From Sambucus nigra (lineage: Eukaryota; Streptophyta; Magnoliopsida; Dipsacales; Adoxaceae), in assembly GCA_949130495.1 (NCBI GenBank), contig OX422214.1:256064187-256128186 (forward strand): a stretch of DNA of 64,000 bases. The letters are read 5' to 3'. Of this stretch, positions 1 through 11,145 are shown one piece after another. Under the pieces are notes generated by a model, which saw only the letters and a list, made by a program, of their open reading frames with translations, was not told the DNA's origin and did no database searches. A program made the position numbers and the translations under genes. Position 1 is the first letter of the stretch, and each line of letters begins with the position of its first letter.

Positions 1-624
1 AACAATGTTTTCTACTATTTAAGTCATTTTAGTGAAATTTTATTTCATAATTTCTCTTCCATAGAGACTTGTTTCAATGTATTTGTGTAAACATAATTTT
101 ATCATTCATGCTAGTTGATTTTTTGATATGTTTTTGGAGTTTTTTTTAATCTTTTATCAATTTAGGTGGACTTAAGATAGACATGGTTCCATCCTTGATA
201 GCGTTTTATTTCCTAATTGAAATCCCCATACAACGAAGGATTTTTTCTTAGTTCATATCTTGCGAATTGACTAATTAACATCCTTTCATAAGATCTCCAA
301 GTTTATTATAGGAGAAACCATCTTTGACTAACTATATATGAGGAGAATCCGTTACGTTTTAGTCATGAGTTTGTGAGCCTAAAAGGTAATCCACTTTTAA
401 ATGTTTAAAGCGTTAAGAACATCTGTCCTGATATGTGCTTTTAATGCCAAGGTAAACTTCTCGGTCAAATGCTAAAAATAAAAACATCGATCTTGATATT
501 ACAAGTTTCCTTTAAATTTTTTGGAATTGATAATTCTATAAATTTCCTTTAAATTGTTTCTTCAAGATATAAATATATAGGGACAAATCAACAGTGGGGA
601 TAACATAGATAGCGGGCTAATCAT
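1..624. other. AT-rich intergenic sequence
   Basis: No coding region, RNA gene or element ends recognised. It directly precedes the F-box pseudogene and may contain its decayed promoter. Confidence 0.5.
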
Positions 625-1749
625 CTTTTTTCGGAAGACATCGTGATTGAGATCTTGTTATGGCTTCTTGGGACTCAATCTGGTGCGCAAGTACTAGTGC
701 ACTGTCATCAACACCTCTGCATTTGTTAGCAAGCACTTATTTAATTACCACAACTATCAAAAACCTCACATATTTTCTCATCATTACACTCCCGGATCCG
801 GTAAATGTTTTTGCACCTTGTTTCGCGATGAAATATTTATGGGAAATCGAGACCTTAATTGCTTAGAAATTCCCCCAAATTAGATGATATGATTGGTCCC
901 ATTAATGGCTTATTTTATTTATGATGGTTGTCATCTCCATCACGATCATGGTGTGGCTTTGTGAAACCTCAGGACAAGAGAATTTCCCTTCCATATACCT
1001 CTCACTAACCTCCCCCACATTCCGAGTATGATACCCATAGATTTGGGTTTGACTATTATCCCTTAACCAACGACTATAATATGGTTTGGATTTTCTCCAT
1101 GTGGGATAAGTCTTATCTCCCTTTTGATACACAACTATTGCATTGTCTACCCTTGGTAATGGTGCTTTGAGATATTTGGAGATTGTGTACTCTATTTTGG
1201 ATTCCATCCATCTTATAACCAATTATTTGGGTGCCTCCGACTCATATTTTATTGGTTCTTTTATTGGTTGAAAAGTCCCAAGGACTGGTCTTACCATAAG
1301 ATAGTTTTATTTGACATGAGTGGTCACGTGTTCAAACAAGTAAAGACACCGGATAATACGGAATTGTACCCTCGTTGGTGGAACCTTGTCTTGCACAATG
1401 ACTTTATTGCACGGTTCCATTATGATGATCGAGGTGTTGATGGGCATTTTCTTGACACGTGGGTAATGAATTAGGAGGGGTGTTGAACCCAAACTTTACC
1501 ATTAGACCACTTCAACGAGTCATGCAACCGCATGGCCTTTTGATCAAGAATGAGTTTTTTTATACTATCGCTTCATATCTGATGTTGTACAATCCTAATA
1601 ATCCAGAATTGAGGAATATCGGAATTCAAGGAAATAAGATTTGGCGATGCATTTGGGCATAGGGAAGACTAGTTTCAGTCAATGGAGGAGATCCTGCTGA
1701 CTTTTCCAATATACTTCAAGATATCTTCCAATCATTTGTGCGTTTCTAA
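625..1749 (+). pseudogene. F-box protein with F-box-associated (kelch-like) domain, pseudogene
   Basis: Plant F-box proteins are substrate receptors of SCF ubiquitin ligases. Reading the plus strand with frame changes gives an F-box start (SEDIVIEILLWL near 630), then FVSKHLFNYHNYQKPHIF (about 715-775), an FRDEIF stretch (about 825) and FGFDYYPLTNDYNMVW (about 1,045-1,095). After that come SILDSIHLITNYLGASDSYF (about 1,190-1,250), VLFDMSGHVFKQVKTPD (about 1,310-1,355), DDRGVDGHFLDTWVMN and a tail ending in LVSVNGGDPADFS. This order is that of F-box proteins with an FBA domain. It is broken by several stops and at least three frameshifts, and part of the F-box helix region is missing. No start ATG is in frame. 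The 902-1,222 open frame on the other strand is only its antisense. Confidence 0.82.
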
Positions 1750-2740
1750 TAGGAGATGAATAACGGGATAAAAAATGAGTAACTAGAGGGAACTATTTAT
1801 TCAACTTTTTTTGTGTTATATCTATTTAATGTAATTTTCTTAAACATTTATCTATTAAAGTTTTTAAAAATTATGGTTACATCTCCAATCGCTTAATCTC
1901 ATATTTGTTTTCTTTTCTATAGTTATGAACCTCTTATTTCTATCTTACTTTTATTCTTTTCATAATGTTGGGCATAATATTATGCTAATATGTATAATTT
2001 TATTAGGAAAACTTCTTAATTTTATACAATTTGTTTGGTTTAGTTGTACATTTTCCTTCATTTCAGCTTGTTTTGTAGGGGTTCTTCGAAACCAACAATT
2101 TGTTAACTATGTTTTTATTTTGTTTTTTAGCAAATGTTTCTCTGATATGCCATTTGATCTGAACTATTGTTGTTAGATTTTCTGATAGTGTGTACAAATC
2201 CATTATGATACCTTTCTTGTTTGATTCATATTGTTTGAGTTATTTGTACCTGTTTTCACGCTTTCTTTTGGATAAGTGTTTTAGCTTGATTAGTTTAGGT
2301 TCTTGTAGGTTAGTGATTAGTTGGGCATATATTCAACTTATTTATTTCAAAAGTGTTTCTCCAATATCCTATTTGAGTGTAAGTTTTGTGAGAAATCCCT
2401 AAAGGCAACCTCCTAGTTTTGAATCAGCTATTTATTTATTTATTTTTGAAAAAAATTATATTATAAATAATCCAACTTGATTAGTAATGTTCTTATGGCA
2501 GGGTAATTAGGTGGCTATGATTTTTAATATGATTCGGAAATGCTTCTCTAACATTCCTTTATTAAATAATGGGCTCAAAGTTGAATGGTTTCTCTGAAGA
2601 TAAGAGTGCTTCTTGGAATTGGGCCAATCTTGGTCTGAGTAGAAAATTACAAAATTTTGAAAAACTAATTTTTCTTTGCTTTTTGTTGATTATTATTAAA
2701 CAAACATCAACATTAAATAGTTTAACATGATTTTTTAATC
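1750..2740. other. AT-rich intergenic sequence
   Basis: Short open frames at 1,925-2,402 are rich in Phe, Tyr, Ile and Leu, as expected of T-rich DNA. They match no family I know. Confidence 0.5.
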
Positions 2741-2758
2741 ATAAAATGTTAATATCTA

Positions 2759-2934
2759 GAGGTCGTACCTTGGTACGATGACAAATGCCCTCACCCAAGC
2801 TACTATTGATCTCGGGTTCGAGACATTGGAGTAGCCTCTTCATATATGGGGCTAAGGCCAGTTGGCATCTGCCTTTCCCATCAGTTAATTAGGAGTCTCG
2901 TCCAAACTTTTGCACTGGGTACGACATTTTTTTT
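2759..2934 (+). mobile_element. tRNA-derived SINE (Au-like) with 18-bp target duplication
   Basis: The 176-bp insert contains a pol III B-box-like GGGTTCGAGAC (about 2,815), then AGCCTCTT and GGGGCTAAGG, and ends in TGCACTGGGTACGAC followed by a T run. The order resembles plant Au SINEs. It is flanked by ATAAAATGTTAATATCTA (2,741-2,758) and ATAAAATGATAATATCTA (2,935-2,952), an 18-bp direct repeat with one mismatch, as LINE-driven insertion leaves. The family assignment is from memory; the insertion structure is seen directly. Confidence 0.75.
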
Positions 2935-2952
2935 ATAAAATGATAATATCTA

Positions 2953-3229
2953 TTATATTTATATATATTCATACGTACTTTGGGTGGGAGAGACGAACCA
3001 CACAGAGAAGGGTCAAAATCAGAGATTTATTTTTATCATAATGACCATTAGTTCCCTGAGAAATTTGGGATTGAAATTGAAGATGTGAAGTTATTTTACT
3101 TTTAACGTGTTATCTTTATTTTTGGTTTGGAGGCATTGACATAATGCTCAAGTAGGGAGGAATTTCATTATTTTTATGCTACAATGTTGCCTCATGGTAT
3201 TCTCGTGGGATTTATTTAGAGGGGATGCT

Positions 3230-3260
<31 letters not shown>

Positions 3261-3539
3261 TTAATGTACTATTATTTTTTGCCCGGATAAAACATCTCAC
3301 TTGCCTACCGAATCCCCTTGTCACATGGAGCTCTGTATTGCTAAGACATATTTCGTGGTTCGAGGACTGCCCCATCGACACCCAAAGTTCAATCTATACT
3401 AACATCTCTAAAAAATGATGTCCCTTATTTTTATTCTATCGGCACATAACCTAAAAGATATATAATAGCAACTCCCTATCCCTCACACTCATGCACAAGT
3501 AAAATGCATATAAATTTCTACCAGTAAATGATAAATTTA
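2953..3539. other. Intergenic sequence with a TTTA microsatellite
   Basis: No gene recognised. About eight to nine TTTA units lie at 3,229-3,263. A short open frame at 3,176-3,418 runs through the microsatellite and is not supported as a gene. Confidence 0.6.
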
Positions 3540-4159
3540 GATGTTATGATCAGTGTTACAAATCAGTGATAGTTAAATGATAAATGAGAAATTGGAAATT
3601 TGGAAAACGTTTCAATCGTTGGGAGTTAACAGGTTTGATTTATGGGTTTGAGGTTTATAAATGGGTTGAAAAAAAATGGCTGAAGTTGCGTCGTGGAGAA
3701 GAAAGCATCGCTCGAACGACTTAGGGCTTCGTTCGAGCGACAGATGATGTCGCGTGAACGACCCCCAGTCTCGTTTGAGCGACTGTGGGGACTTTTTGGA
3801 AATACTGAATTTTCCCTTGTTTTCTTTTGGGATTTCTTTCAAAGGGTTTTATCTACAAAATATAAGGGAGAATAGTACTTAGGATCGTTGGGGTTAGGTT
3901 CAAGTAATATTAAATTTAGAAAAAGGGCCAAACTAAATAATGGAATTTTGGTGAAATAAATTCAAGGGTAAATATATGGACAAAGTCAGGGAGTCCGGAC
4001 ATTTTGGTTGAGTGACACTACTTTAATAAATTAATTAATGTGCAATTAATTAAATTAAGAGTTGGGGATTTGACTCGGATATTTTTAGGCTAGTGCTACG
4101 GGAGTTGGGCACGGGTAGCCGGGTTTAATTTATTATATATATATTCGGATAGTTTGATG

Positions 4160-4205
<46 letters not shown>

Positions 4206-5370
4206 GTGCTCCTTAAATAATAATGTTAGATATTTTATAAATGCATACCCCTATAATTCTATCATAGGAGGTTATGCTATGTGGGTGAATCTCTTAGCTA
4301 GTGAACGCAAGAAGAGTATAATCCCCAGGTCATATCGTCCATTATTTTGTGTTGTGATCCTTTTCGAGGTGAGACGCTTTTGGGTATGATTCGGTCTCAC
4401 TCTCGGGAAACTATGACCATCTCCGCTATGCTTATTATTATTTATTGCCTGATTCGGTGTGAGTGAATCGTCTCGTGGTATCCGGGTTGGATTGAGTATA
4501 CCTGGGGTGATAACATTTTAGAGAAAACATCCGGTGAGTTATTACTCGGGAGGATGGATCTTATATACCTCATGTGTGTGAATGTGTAGTATATTCTTAC
4601 GTATAAAATAGTACATATATTTATATACGGGTGAAATACTTTGAGTGAAATGGTATGGTTTATATAACTAATAAAACCGTTACATAGTTATTTAAAGATG
4701 ATAAATTAAGTAAATGTGAGAAATAACTTATAAATCATTAGTAAATTTTACTCAGGCTAGAGTAGGGTGTCAGGTAGAGTTTATAACAAGGCTAGTTAGA
4801 TGGGGTAGTATAGCTAGAGGGTTATAAGAGAAAGCAATAGGTGTGCACAATAGTTGATGGGTAAGTATTATCTCAAGTGAGTGCGACACTAGCTTAAATA
4901 TGAAAAACATTCATGCATTTTAATTACTGCAAACTTAATCACTTGCTAAATATTTTCAAAATGTTTTGGGATCTAACCCCTACTGCATATATTTTCAAAA
5001 CCTTTTAGGTGTCCAGTTATAGGGACGCCAGACTTAAGATTCTATTCCAGGTATACGCATCTGTGGCATATGTGGATGCATGCAAGAGGCTGATTAGACA
5101 CATCATTTCCTTATTCCTAGATTAGGGATCTTATCTCAGTTATAGTTTCATTTTAGGGCATGTTGTCCATTTACTTTCAAACTCAGTATTTGGATTATTT
5201 ATTTATCTATTGGATTATTATCTTGGATTTGGGATTTATAGCCGATGGTTTATTCGGCAAGTCTTTCAGTATTGTTTTTAGACTCAGTGATTATGTGCAT
5301 GGATTAGTTATTTTATTCCGCATGTATTTATCCATTTAATGAAAAACAAAAATTTGACACCATCTTAATT
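3540..5370 (+). repeat. Probable old solo LTR of a Tekay-like element (ends unresolved)
   Basis: The layout resembles the E2 LTR read in its sense direction: a short GC-rich block of paired near-palindromes (CGCTCGAACGAC, CGTTCGAGCGAC, about 3,705-3,785), a long AT-rich middle and a moderately GC-rich stretch (about 4,250-4,570). It ends with a TTTGACACC-like sequence near 5,357-5,366. A (TA)n microsatellite is at 4,163-4,200. I could not fix the termini or find a target duplication, so this is inferred from similarity of composition and order. Confidence 0.3.
4163..4200. repeat. (TA)n microsatellite
   Basis: About 19 uninterrupted TA dinucleotides, seen directly. Confidence 0.95.
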
Positions 5371-6244
5371 AACTAATTATGTGATTAGTAATTAATATGG
5401 TTTTTGATAGTGATGCTAAGAATGAACCAAATGAAAATCTTATTTTAATTTAATAAAGGACCAATCAACCGATATTTAATTAAGTGGGGTGTCAAACAAT
5501 TACCCTTCATTAATTTTCATTCCCGCTACTTTCTATTAGCCGAAGACTAAGAAAACAAAACAAAAATGCAAAACCAAAATCCACCTTTTCATTTCGTCTT
5601 CTTCACCCGAACAAATTCCCTCAGCCACAAGCTCCTCTAGCCCCCACTGCCCCTAGCCCTAGCCATGGCCTCCCTAGCTTGAGTCGACGGTTAAGTTAAC
5701 AACATCGGGTAAGTTGTATTTCATTTTTATTGACTATTGATTTCAACAATTTTATTTCATATTTGTGTTTAATAATTGGAATTTAGTTTATTCAATTTAT
5801 GTTTTACTTCTTGTAATCAGTGATACATGGACTGTGTACACTTTCATGACACAATTCCTAAATATTTGCAATTTGTACATTTTTTGTGTTTGTTCTTTGG
5901 TTGCTTTCAAGTTATAGTATTATCGATTTGATATAGATAAAAAGGTGATTTTAATTCTTGGTTATTGATTAATATCATTAGTTTTTGTACTGGATTGATT
6001 TGTAGTGGTGATAGGAAGTTGAGGTTGGGCCAATTGAAAAATCAAATTGTTAATTGGCTGTTGTAGTATAGTTTTAAGATTAATTTATGAGAATATTTAT
6101 ATACTTGTTTTGTGAATTTTACTTAGAATTATTGATATGTTTGTTTATGTTAATTAATTTATGTCCTTTGTTGGTAGTTCATGTCGTTCAAGTTAGAATT
6201 ATTGGTTGTTTATACTTGTTTGGGCGAGTTTACTATTCGATGCG
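5371..6244. other. AT-rich sequence with a possible untranslated-leader-like patch
   Basis: The C-rich stretch at 5,580-5,700 (with GCCATGGCC near 5,663), followed by a GTAAG, looks like a leader with a splice donor. The ATG there runs into a stop after a few codons. No gene can be supported. Confidence 0.4.
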
Positions 6245-7480
6245 AAAGTAATTTAAGGGAAGTGTCCATGTCCAAATTAGAGTATTGAATTTGCAAATTG
6301 ATTAGTATACTGTCGTTTTGGGCTTAAAATTGGGATTTAGGGGTGAAAACTCAAAATAGAAAACAAGTGTCCCGAATAGAGGTACGGACATCCACAGAGA
6401 TAAAAAATAACTTGTGGGAAGTATATGTGTCCTCATCTACTCCCAGTTTCTAAAATTGTCTAGTAAACATTCGTTTTGGGGTTTAAGCTGGGCTTTTGGT
6501 GGTGAAAATTGAAAATACAATGAAGTAGCGCGAATAGAGATTCCAATACCCCAAAAGCTACCAAGGTAACCTAAGATAAGTCACTGTGTCCTTACCGGAC
6601 TTGGTCTTCAAATTTGATTAGTTTATGCCTGTTTTGATTATAAAAATATGATTCAAGGGACAAAAGTAGAAAATAACAACCGAGTTTTCCGAAGAGAGGT
6701 AGGCATAAACTCCGCAAGAGGTTCAAGCGTAACTTATAGGATGTGTCTATGTCCTCATCGGACACCCGGTTGTTCAAAATTGACTCGTAGACATTTATTT
6801 TGGGGTTAAATATGGAACTTAGGTGGGAAAAACTCAAAAAAACAATCGTGTCGCCCGGTTAAATGTACATACACCCCAAGAATTACAAAGTAACTTGTAG
6901 GAAGTGGTGTGTGTCATTGGACTCCTAGTTTTTGAAATTGACTATTAAGTGTTCACTTTGGGGCTAAAATGGGATTAAAGGGTTGACAACTTAAAATAGC
7001 AATTGAGTGGCCTAGACAGACCAACAAACATCCTAAGAAGTACAAAAGTAACTTACAGGAAGTGCCAGTGTCCTCATCGGACTGCTGCTTCTTGAAATTG
7101 ACCAGTAGACATTGTTTTTAGGGTTAAAAGAGGGAATTGGGGGTGTGAAAAGTAAAAATAATAATGAAGTGTCCCGAAAAGAGGCACATGTAATCGAGAA
7201 GATACCAAAACAATTTAAGGGAAGTGCCCTGTCCAAATTGGAATATCAATTTTCAAAATTGATTAGTATACGATCGTTGTGGGCTTAAAATAGGATTTAG
7301 GGGTAAAAACTCAAAATATTAACCGAGTGGCCTGAAAAGAGGCATGGAAATTCATATATGTACAAAAATAACTTGTAGGAAGTATCCGTGTCTCATCGGA
7401 TTACTGGTTTTCCAAATAGACTAGTAAATGTTCATGTTGGCATTAAACGTGGACATTTGAGGGATTACACTTATTGACTA
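6245..7480. repeat. Eight diverged tandem copies of a ~160-bp unit
   Basis: Units recur at about 6,262, 6,421, 6,582, 6,741, 6,905, 7,062, 7,223 and 7,382. Each has a GTGTCCTCATCGGA-like start, an AAATTGA-TAGT-AACATTCGTTTTGGGG core and an ACTCAAAATA-like stretch, then GTGTCCCGAA-AGAGG. Divergence is high. Copies 1 and 7 share ATTAGTATAC-ATCGTT and GGGATTTAGGGG more closely than neighbours do, which suggests an older 6-unit block. The array lies just downstream of the PAP pseudogene on its strand. Short minus-strand open frames here are repeat artefacts. Confidence 0.8.
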
Positions 7481-7655
7481 GTAAACTATAGCCAAACATA
7501 CCTTTCTTAATCCCAAACAAAGTGGGATTATACTTATTTTTAAGCTAAAAATGATATTATAACATCCTTTTTAATCTGCATAATTTCCTAATTAAAAGAC
7601 CCCTAAAGGCTTTTCATTAAATTAACCATACATATCTCACCAAAATTTTGGTAAC

Positions 7656-7971
7656 CTATAAGGTTAATGGATCGGTACAGGTCGCCTTTTCAATGTTTAA
7701 CACACATTTTGATCGTTCATATGAGTGAATATGACCCGCAATCACAAGATCAAATTTGTATTTGACAAACCATGGCTCATACATTACTCTCATTATTTCC
7801 CCTTCCATACAGTGATACTCATAGCTATTATACCATGGGGAATGCATAAAAATGATTACCCATGGTGTCTCACTTATGTTCACTTTGGGTAGCTCTGCTT
7901 CAAGCCATTGATACTGAGGAGTGTATATGCCATAATAAGAATAATACGAAGACAAAACAATGATTTGTGCT
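7656..7971 (-). pseudogene. Purple acid phosphatase, 3' part of the split pseudogene
   Basis: PAPs are metallophosphoesterases with a binuclear Fe/Zn or Fe/Mn site, usually secreted and often linked to phosphate supply. Reading leftward from the CACTA end gives [20 protein letters not shown], then [18 protein letters not shown] and GHIHSYERS. The last two carry the conserved metal-ligand/catalytic His motifs (MHxPxYxS and GHxH). The frame is open from the CACTA junction to about 7,660, where similarity stops after ATCTDPL, perhaps at an exon end. The C-terminal exon was not found. The 5' part lies 50 kb away at 57,752-58,140, across the CACTA element. This half alone has no stop, but the other half is broken, so the gene is dead. 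Confidence 0.9.
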
Positions 7972-7998
7972 CACTAAAAAAAGTAACTTTTATGACGG
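7972..7998 (+). repeat. CACTA left terminal inverted repeat
   Basis: Starts CACTAAAAAAAGTAAC directly after the GCT target copy, and pairs imperfectly with 57,725-57,751. Confidence 0.88.
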
Positions 7999-8345
7999 TG
8001 GCCTAATAGTTCCCAAAGTTGGTTTATCCGCCTCAAATACTTTTTGGGATGCTATTTGGGACAGCTAGGGGGTCTTTTGGATAGGGGTTATAAATAGTTT
8101 TTGTGACGCCATAGGTTTCCCAAAAGAGTTTTTTGAGACCTGAACAAATCCCTCTCCAAAGGTCCTCATTTTATATGACCCTTTTGAGACAACACGAGAG
8201 CTGTCACGAAAGAGTGCTTTTGAGACAGGAATTAACTTGTCTTAAAAGGTTACTATTTTAGAAGACCTTTTTGAGACGACAACATAGTCATCTTTAATAT
8301 ATTTTTGGGACAGTTTTAACCATCCCAAAAGAGGTGAAGGGATCT
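7999..8345. repeat. CACTA left subterminal repeat region
   Basis: Several copies of a TTTTGAGAC-like motif occur (about 8,132, 8,183, 8,219 and 8,267) with variants GGGACAG and TCTTAAAAGG. In En/Spm elements such clustered subterminal motifs bind the regulatory transposon protein; that role here is inferred. Confidence 0.75.
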
Positions 8346-10534
8346 TAAAATTTTTGCACCAATATATTATGCACAATAAAGCTACCGTTAAAGTTTAATA
8401 TAGAATTGAATTACAATTGGACAATTTATTAAAGCATCACCGAATGATAAAAAACAATATAACGCATAAGACGATTTTCAACCAACACAACGAATAATTT
8501 TCATTCAATAATAATTAGAGTTCATAGAAGCATCTTTAAATATTCATCACAACAAAAATTATAACACTACGTTCAAATATTGGAATTGATAAAAAAAATA
8601 TATTGAATTCTTATACTCAAAAATACAAAATGATTTTATCAAAGTAATCCCTTAATCTGAAAGTCGTACGATCTCCAAAATCACTAATTAGCATTGCATG
8701 TTCTACAAATGTTGCCACCTACAAAAACAAAAGTGTCAATTAAGTCAAAATTAATATCCCACTCATTAACAATGCATGCTGCAATGAATCAATATAGTAT
8801 ATTCTCATCACAAATAATATAATTTTAAACTACGATATATTTTTAATAAATATCTAAATACTATTATTTCTAAAAACAAATGACAGAGTCTCCTTTGTTT
8901 ATTCATGAAAACCACAGGTAGCCAACCTATTTTAAACATTAAAATTGATTGTAAGAATACTATACACCAGTCAATAGCAAATTCTCACTGCCACCATAAC
9001 AAATTCTCACCACCACCACAGAAAATTTTCACCACCACCATAGCAAATTTTCCCCACCAATATTGAAAATTTAACTTTAAAATAAAAAAAATTCCACCCG
9101 AAAATCACTCAATATATAAGTTATTACATGTATGGACTATATAATATTACCCAGTCGATCTTATTCATTGAGTGGTAAATACTAAAAAAGGATTTTCTAT
9201 TTCATACCTCATATATCTTGCAACATGAAAATCATCCATTTGAAATTCTATAAACATTGATCTTTCTCTATACCTTGTGAAAATCACCAATACTTGGTAT
9301 ATATTTTCACCTGTAAAACAAAATTAAAAAGTAAATATTAGAAGTAAAAGAAAAAATGGGATCAACACATTGAAATGGTAAAAAAAATTCCACTCTTTTA
9401 CTGAAAATCCATTCAGGAGTGGAGTTTACTGAAAACCCACACTTTCCACACTTTTGACATATGTATGTTTAACACGTGGCAAGAAAATACATTAATACTT
9501 TCAAATTACAGAAAAATCCTAAAAAAATACTTCTGATATGTTTCATCCATTTTCTTTAAAACACAAATATACAATCTGGTACCTATATTGCAATTCAAAC
9601 AATTTACAAAGGAAAATTGAAATAAAAAATGGATAATCCTGTACCTAGAATGTAAAATGAGCCCTACAAAAACATAACGTAAAACATCATGACTAATTTG
9701 ATACTTTGGTGTTTGAGATTAAAAAAAATCCTTCTACATAATATGAATAAACATAAGGCCAAATGACAATCCAAAAAATGTACGGTGGTGCAAAGTTGGA
9801 ACCATCACTATCATAATTATCCATAGACTTGTGTGAAGGGGTCCCAAATCTGTTGCTAGAGATAAAGAAGACCTGCTTATTTTAACACTTTGTGCCATAC
9901 CAGATGGCACCTCAGAGTTATTCTTGTTATTGTAATGCTTATAAAACTCCTATTTTCTTTACATCCAGGTAAGAACAAATTCTTATGTATTTTTCCTTGT
10001 GTTAGCAAATGAAGAGTTTGGCGTTATTAGCATTAGTATGCTAGGCTCTTGGTTATCAATAACCTAATGACTAATTATAGTACTAGGCTCATGGTCATAA
10101 AAAATAACAAGGGAAAGAATAAGAAAAGTGAAAGATTAAAAGAAAGAAATAAGCAAGGCAAAAGAATTTCCCAACAATTTCCTTTCTATTATGTCTTGCT
10201 TCCTGACTTCCTTACAAAGCTCTTCAGTGCATTATGTTGTTGGGCCCCTGTCTCCATATTTGAAATCTGCAATCTTGTTTGTCAAAATTCTTGTCATAAA
10301 ATTTTGAATAAGTTCTGTTGTAGAAATTAAAAGTTCAGTCACAACTTATGATTTGTCCACACATGTCATTATTAGTTGAAAAAAGGCAGCATTAGAAACA
10401 TGGGGAGGGGGAATTTCTCTACCATTAGTGAATGTTGATGAACTTTTTGCATAATTTAACTTTAAGAAATTAAACAACCATATTACAGATATAAAATTTA
10501 ATGAAAAAAGATATATAAAAAGAATCAATACATA
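8346..10534. other. CACTA interior, AT-rich, no gene recognised
   Basis: No transposase-like reading frame on either strand. A small imperfect repeat of CACCACCA and CAAATT(C/T)T blocks lies at about 8,976-9,060. The 10,049-10,330 open frame (lysine-rich start, cysteine-rich end) matches nothing I know. Confidence 0.5.
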
Positions 10535-10711
10535 ATGGTATAATCCCCGAGGTTTGTTTAGCGTGAGGATGAGTAAGTGATAAGTGTCTCATGCACGTCA
10601 CGAGTTCAAATCCATGCGATCCTCGTACATGCGGTTGGGTCCACCTCATTTGTTTTCTAGATGTTAAGATTGGATCTACATGTACTCTCGGGGGTTTCTA
10701 GGATCGAAGGT
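10535..10711 (+). mobile_element. SINE-like, tRNA-derived sequence
   Basis: Contains an A-box-like TGAGTAAGTGATAAG (about 10,569) and a B-box-like GAGTTCAAATCC (about 10,602), spaced as in a tRNA-derived pol III promoter. A tail ending TTTCTAGGATCG follows. No convincing target duplication. Immediately after it, AAAATATATAAGCATTTTAT is duplicated in tandem (10,712-10,773, ~31-bp unit). Confidence 0.4.
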
Positions 10712-10984
10712 AAAATATATAAGCATTTTATTTAGGGATTTTAAAATATATAAGCATTTTATTTTGGGATTTTATGAATTTTGGACTCCTCAACTTTTCC
10801 ATTCCACATAGAGGACTACTATCATTTCCATTCCACTTTTGGTCCCTAAAAAATAAATATTTGTATTCAGTCCAGTGGCACTCTGACCTCACTGGTAATG
10901 GGAGAGTTAAGGGAAAATGAAAAACAGGGACCCTGGGTGTCCTAAAAGTATAATAACTAATATTTGAAGTTCTAATCCTGCAAA

Positions 10985-11145
10985 ATATATTTTTGTTTAT
11001 AGTGAAGCTCATGCTAGTCAAGGATTTAATGACATGATATCTAATAGTGATTTAGTAGATATTGGATTAATAGGTTCAAGGTTTAATTGGTCCAATGATA
11101 GGGTGATTGGAACAATCTTCAGCAGACTGGCCATGGGGGTTGTTA
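10985..11145 (+). pseudogene. LINE endonuclease fragment
   Basis: Translates as GFNDMISNSDLVDIGLIGS followed by RFNWSNDRVIGTIFSRLA. This matches the FxDxxxxCxLxDxGxxGxxFTWSN-LDR stretch of the apurinic-type endonuclease of plant LINEs. About 50 residues remain, without the RT domain. It lies in CACTA interior DNA. Confidence 0.7.

Noticed and set aside
902..1222. 106-codon minus-strand open frame
   Set aside because: It is antisense to the F-box pseudogene, whose conserved residues are on the plus strand.
5661..5720. ATG with a leader-like upstream region and GTAAG downstream as a gene start
   Set aside because: The frame stops after a few codons and no downstream exon could be recognised.
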